7,840 bases of DNA from Rhizobiaceae bacterium (GTDB lineage: Bacteria; Pseudomonadota; Alphaproteobacteria; Rhizobiales; Rhizobiaceae). Shown piece after piece: positions 5,551-7,840 of the stretch. The notes below the pieces were generated by a model that ran no database searches, was not told the DNA's origin, and was given only the letters and a program-made list of their open reading frames with translations. The stretch spans positions 1-7,840 of the forward strand of contig SCRB01000837.1 of assembly GCA_004299545.1 (NCBI GenBank). The letters are read 5' to 3'. Numbering within the stretch: the stretch's first letter is position 1; each line of letters starts with the position of its first letter. The translations under genes were made by a program, and so were the position numbers.

Positions 5551-5825
5551 TGGCCGCGGTCGTCGATCCGGACGTGCCCGGCTTCTTCGCTCCGGTCCAT
5601 CGCGCGCTCACCGACCCGATCCTGATGGGCGGCGCGCCGCGGACCGTGGCGATCGCCAACGGCACGTTGGCGGCGGCGATCGCGCTCGGCCTGCGTCTTT
5701 GGATCCCCGGTGCGCTCATCTGGGCCGTCGGCCATGCCGCAGCCGTCTGGGCGGCGAAACGCGACCCGCAATTCGTCGACGTGGTCCGCCGGCACCTTCG
5801 CTACCCCGCACATCTGGGGGTGTGA
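5550..5825 (+). CDS. trbD: Conjugal transfer protein TrbD (VirB3-like)
   Basis: This 91-residue inner-membrane protein of the type IV secretion core starts MAAVVDPDVPGFFAPVHRAL. The G(F/Y)..P.HR.LT.P..M.G.PR motif is typical of TrbD/VirB3. Two adjacent hydrophobic segments follow, at about 33-50 and 52-68 (VAIANGTLAAAIALGLRL, IPGALIWAVGHAAAVWA). The C-terminus is the usual DPQF.DV..RHLRYP. VirB3-type proteins partner with VirB4/TrbE, encoded next. ATG 5550 shares one base with the trbC stop, so the two are translationally coupled. The same frame is open further upstream inside trbC, but the family motif fixes this start. Confidence 0.94.
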   Translation: MAAVVDPDVPGFFAPVHRALTDPILMGGAPRTVAIANGTLAAAIALGLRLWIPGALIWAVGHAAAVWAAKRDPQFVDVVRRHLRYPAHLGV

Positions 5826-5832
5826 GGCCGCC

Positions 5833-7840
5833 ATGCTGAACCTTGCCGAATACCGCCATCGCCCCACAGGCCTCGCCGACTTCCTGCCCTGGGCAGCTCT
5901 CGTCGGTGAGGGTGTCGTCCTCAACAAGGACGGCTCGTTCCAACGCACGGCGCGGTTTCGCGGGCCGGATCTCGATAGCGCGACGCCGGCCGAGCTGGTG
6001 GGTGTCACCGCCCGCCTCAACAACGCCCTGCGCCGTCTCGGCTCAGGCTGGGCGATCTTCGTGGAGGCCCAGCGCGTCGCCGCGCAGACCTATCCGCACA
6101 GCAGTTTTCCTGATCCTGCCTCGGCCTTGGTCGATCTCGAACGGCAGGACGCCTTCGAGGAGGCAGGCGCCCACTTCGAGAGCCGCTATTTCCTGACCTT
6201 CGTCTGGCTCCCGCCGGCCGAGGACGCCTCTCGGGTGGAAGGCTGGCTTTATGAAGGCCGGTCGCAGACAGGTGTCGATCCGTGGGAGCTGCTGCACGGC
6301 TTCGTCGATCGAACCAACCGCGTCCTGCAACTGGTCGAGGGCTTCATGCCCGAGGTCGCCTGGCTCGATGACGGCGACACGCTGACCTACCTTCACTCGA
6401 CCATCTCGACGCGGCAGCAGCGCGTGCACGTCCCCGAGACACCGATGCACCTCGATGCGCTGCTCGCTGACGAGCCGCTCGCCGGCGGACTTGAGCCGCG
6501 GCTCGGCGCCCATCATCTGCGGACACTCACCGTGGTCGGATTCCCGACCACCACTCATCCCGGCATCCTCGACGAGCTGAACCGGCTCGCCTTTCCGTAT
6601 CGCTGGTCGACCCGTGCGATCCTCCTCGACAAGACCGAGGCGGTAAAGCTGCTGACCAAGATCCGGCGGCAATGGTTCGCGAAGCGCAAGTCGATCGCCT
6701 CCATCGTCAAAGAGGTGATGACCAACGAGGCCTCGACGCTGGTCGATAGCGATGCGGCCAACAAGGCGGCTGACGCGGACCTCGCGCTTCAGGAGCTGGG
6801 CTCCGACGACGTGGGCCAAGCCTATGTCACCGCCACTGTCACCGTCTGGGACGAAGACGCCGGCATCGCGGCGGAGAAGCTGCGCCTCATCGAGAAAGTG
6901 ATCCAGGGCCGCGACTTCACCTGCATGCCGGAAGGGGTGAACGCGCTCGAGGCCTGGCTCGGCTCCGTCCCCGGCCATGCCTACGCCAACGTCCGCCAGC
7001 CCCCGGTCTCGACACTGAATCTCGCCCACATGATCCCGCTTTCAGCGGTCTGGGCCGGGCCGGCACGCGACGAGCATTTCCAGGCGCCGCCGCTGCTTTT
7101 CGGCAAGACCGAAGGGTCGACGCCATTCCGGCTCAGTCTGCATGTCGGCGACGTCGGCCACGCCTTGATTGTCGGGCCGACGGGCGCCGGCAAGTCCGTG
7201 CTGCTGGCGCTGATGGCGATGCAGTTTCGCCGCTATCGTGACAACCAGATTTTCGCCTTCGATTTCGGCGGCTCGATCCGCACCGCCGCGCTGTCCATGG
7301 GCGGCGACTGGCATGACCTCGGCGGCAGCCTGTCCGCTGGGTCGGAGCATTCCGTCTCGCTGCAACCGTTGGCGCGCATCGACGATCCGGCCGAGCGCGC
7401 CTGGGCGGCGGAATGGGTGACGGCCATTCTCGCCAAGGAAGGCGTCACTATCGATCCGACCGCCAAGGAGCATGTCTGGTCGGCATTGACGTCGCTCGCG
7501 TCCTCGCCGGTGGGCGAACGCACGATCACAGGCCTCGCGGTGCTGTTGCAATCGATGGCGTTGAAGCAGGCGCTCCAACCCTACTGCGTCGGTGGCCCCT
7601 CCGGTCGGTTGCTCGACGCCGAGAGCGAGCAGCTCGGCACAGCGTCGGTGCAGGCGTTCGAGACCGAAGGACTGATCGGCGCCGGCGCGGCGCCCGCCGT
7701 GCTGACCTATTTGTTCCATCGCATCGAGGGCCGACTCGATGGTCGGCCAACGCTGTTGATCATCGATGAGGGCTGGCTCGTCCTCGACGATCCGGCGTTC
7801 GCGCAGCAGCTCCGCGAGTGGCTGAAGACGCTGCGCAAGA
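5833..7840 (+). CDS. trbE: Conjugal transfer ATPase TrbE (VirB4-like), 3' end beyond window
   Basis: The frame is open from ATG 5833 to the right edge (669 complete codons); family members are usually about 800 residues or more, so the C-terminus is missing. The protein begins MLNLAEYRHRPTGLADFLPW. The middle carries the CagE/TrbE/VirB region (about 170-400). Walker A GPTGAGKS is at 448-455, followed by IFAFDFGGSIR. Walker B LLIIDEGW is at 641-648, and the last residues are LREWLKTLRK. TrbE is the large VirB4-type ATPase at the inner membrane that powers pilus assembly and substrate transfer. GAGG at 5824-5827 overlaps the trbD stop and serves as ribosome binding site; the gap to trbD is 7 nt. 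I see no frameshift or internal stop. Confidence 0.96.
   Translation, partial: MLNLAEYRHRPTGLADFLPWAALVGEGVVLNKDGSFQRTARFRGPDLDSATPAELVGVTARLNNALRRLGSGWAIFVEAQRVAAQTYPHSSFPDPASALVDLERQDAFEEAGAHFESRYFLTFVWLPPAEDASRVEGWLYEGRSQTGVDPWELLHGFVDRTNRVLQLVEGFMPEVAWLDDGDTLTYLHSTISTRQQRVHVPETPMHLDALLADEPLAGGLEPRLGAHHLRTLTVVGFPTTTHPGILDELNRLAFPYRWSTRAILLDKTEAVKLLTKIRRQWFAKRKSIASIVKEVMTNEASTLVDSDAANKAADADLALQELGSDDVGQAYVTATVTVWDEDAGIAAEKLRLIEKVIQGRDFTCMPEGVNALEAWLGSVPGHAYANVRQPPVSTLNLAHMIPLSAVWAGPARDEHFQAPPLLFGKTEGSTPFRLSLHVGDVGHALIVGPTGAGKSVLLALMAMQFRRYRDNQIFAFDFGGSIRTAALSMGGDWHDLGGSLSAGSEHSVSLQPLARIDDPAERAWAAEWVTAILAKEGVTIDPTAKEHVWSALTSLASSPVGERTITGLAVLLQSMALKQALQPYCVGGPSGRLLDAESEQLGTASVQAFETEGLIGAGAAPAVLTYLFHRIEGRLDGRPTLLIIDEGWLVLDDPAFAQQLREWLKTLRK

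Noticed and set aside
6043..7719. Long minus-strand frames (328 and 225 codons) within trbE
   Set aside because: TrbE is intact on the plus strand with Walker A and B motifs; the opposite frames are Arg/Gly/Asp-rich shadows typical of GC-rich DNA.
7413..7769. Plus-strand 118-codon frame in trbE
   Set aside because: It is out of frame with TrbE, Arg-rich, and has no recognisable motif.
1..7840. CRISPR array, tRNA, rRNA, insertion sequence or att site
   Set aside because: I saw no regularly spaced repeats, tRNA-like cloverleaf, transposase fragment or paired direct repeats that would support any of these.

Overview
This window comes from a GC-rich Gram-negative genome, most likely an alphaproteobacterium (Rhizobiales or Sphingomonadales type). 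It looks like part of an integrative and conjugative element or conjugative plasmid. The taxon is an inference from the style of the TrbB/TrbC/TrbD/TrbE proteins and from codon use. No tRNA, rRNA, CRISPR array, transposase or integrase is visible.

Left part, minus strand, about 1906 down to 1: a compact operon for a bacterial ubiquitin-like conjugation system. In transcription order it encodes a 150-residue protein with two beta-grasp (Multiubiquitin-type) domains, a 394-residue DUF6791 + ThiF/E1 adenylyltransferase, and a DUF6527 protein cut by the window edge. This gene set matches what I recall being called Bub (bacterial ubiquitination-like) operons. The E1 has only two cysteines, neither where an E1 catalytic cysteine is expected, so a classical thioester route is doubtful.

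Middle, plus strand, 2088-3963: a divergent three-gene operon encoding an XRE-type HTH protein, an ImmA/IrrE metallopeptidase (HEVAH) and an unrecognised protein with a Cys-rich putative metal-binding motif. The genes overlap or are separated by 3 nt. The 181-bp divergent intergenic region is rich in signals. It holds two copies of a 20-bp dyad (TGTTGTC-N6-GACAACA and a near copy), a candidate sigma70 promoter for the ubiquitin-like operon overlapped by the better dyad, and an intrinsic-terminator-like hairpin with a T-tract inside that operon's leader. The simplest model is that the XRE protein represses the divergent region and the ImmA-type protease relieves repression on a stress or phage signal. 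This is inference.

Right part, plus strand, 4199-7840: the start of a conjugative type IV secretion operon, trbB-trbC-trbD-trbE, with trbE running off the right edge. The first three genes overlap by 1-4 nt. A 235-bp non-coding gap separates it from the middle operon; it contains two inverted repeats, one of which folds over the trbB start codon.

Taken together, a probable defence or stress-response cassette sits next to the transfer genes of a mobile element.
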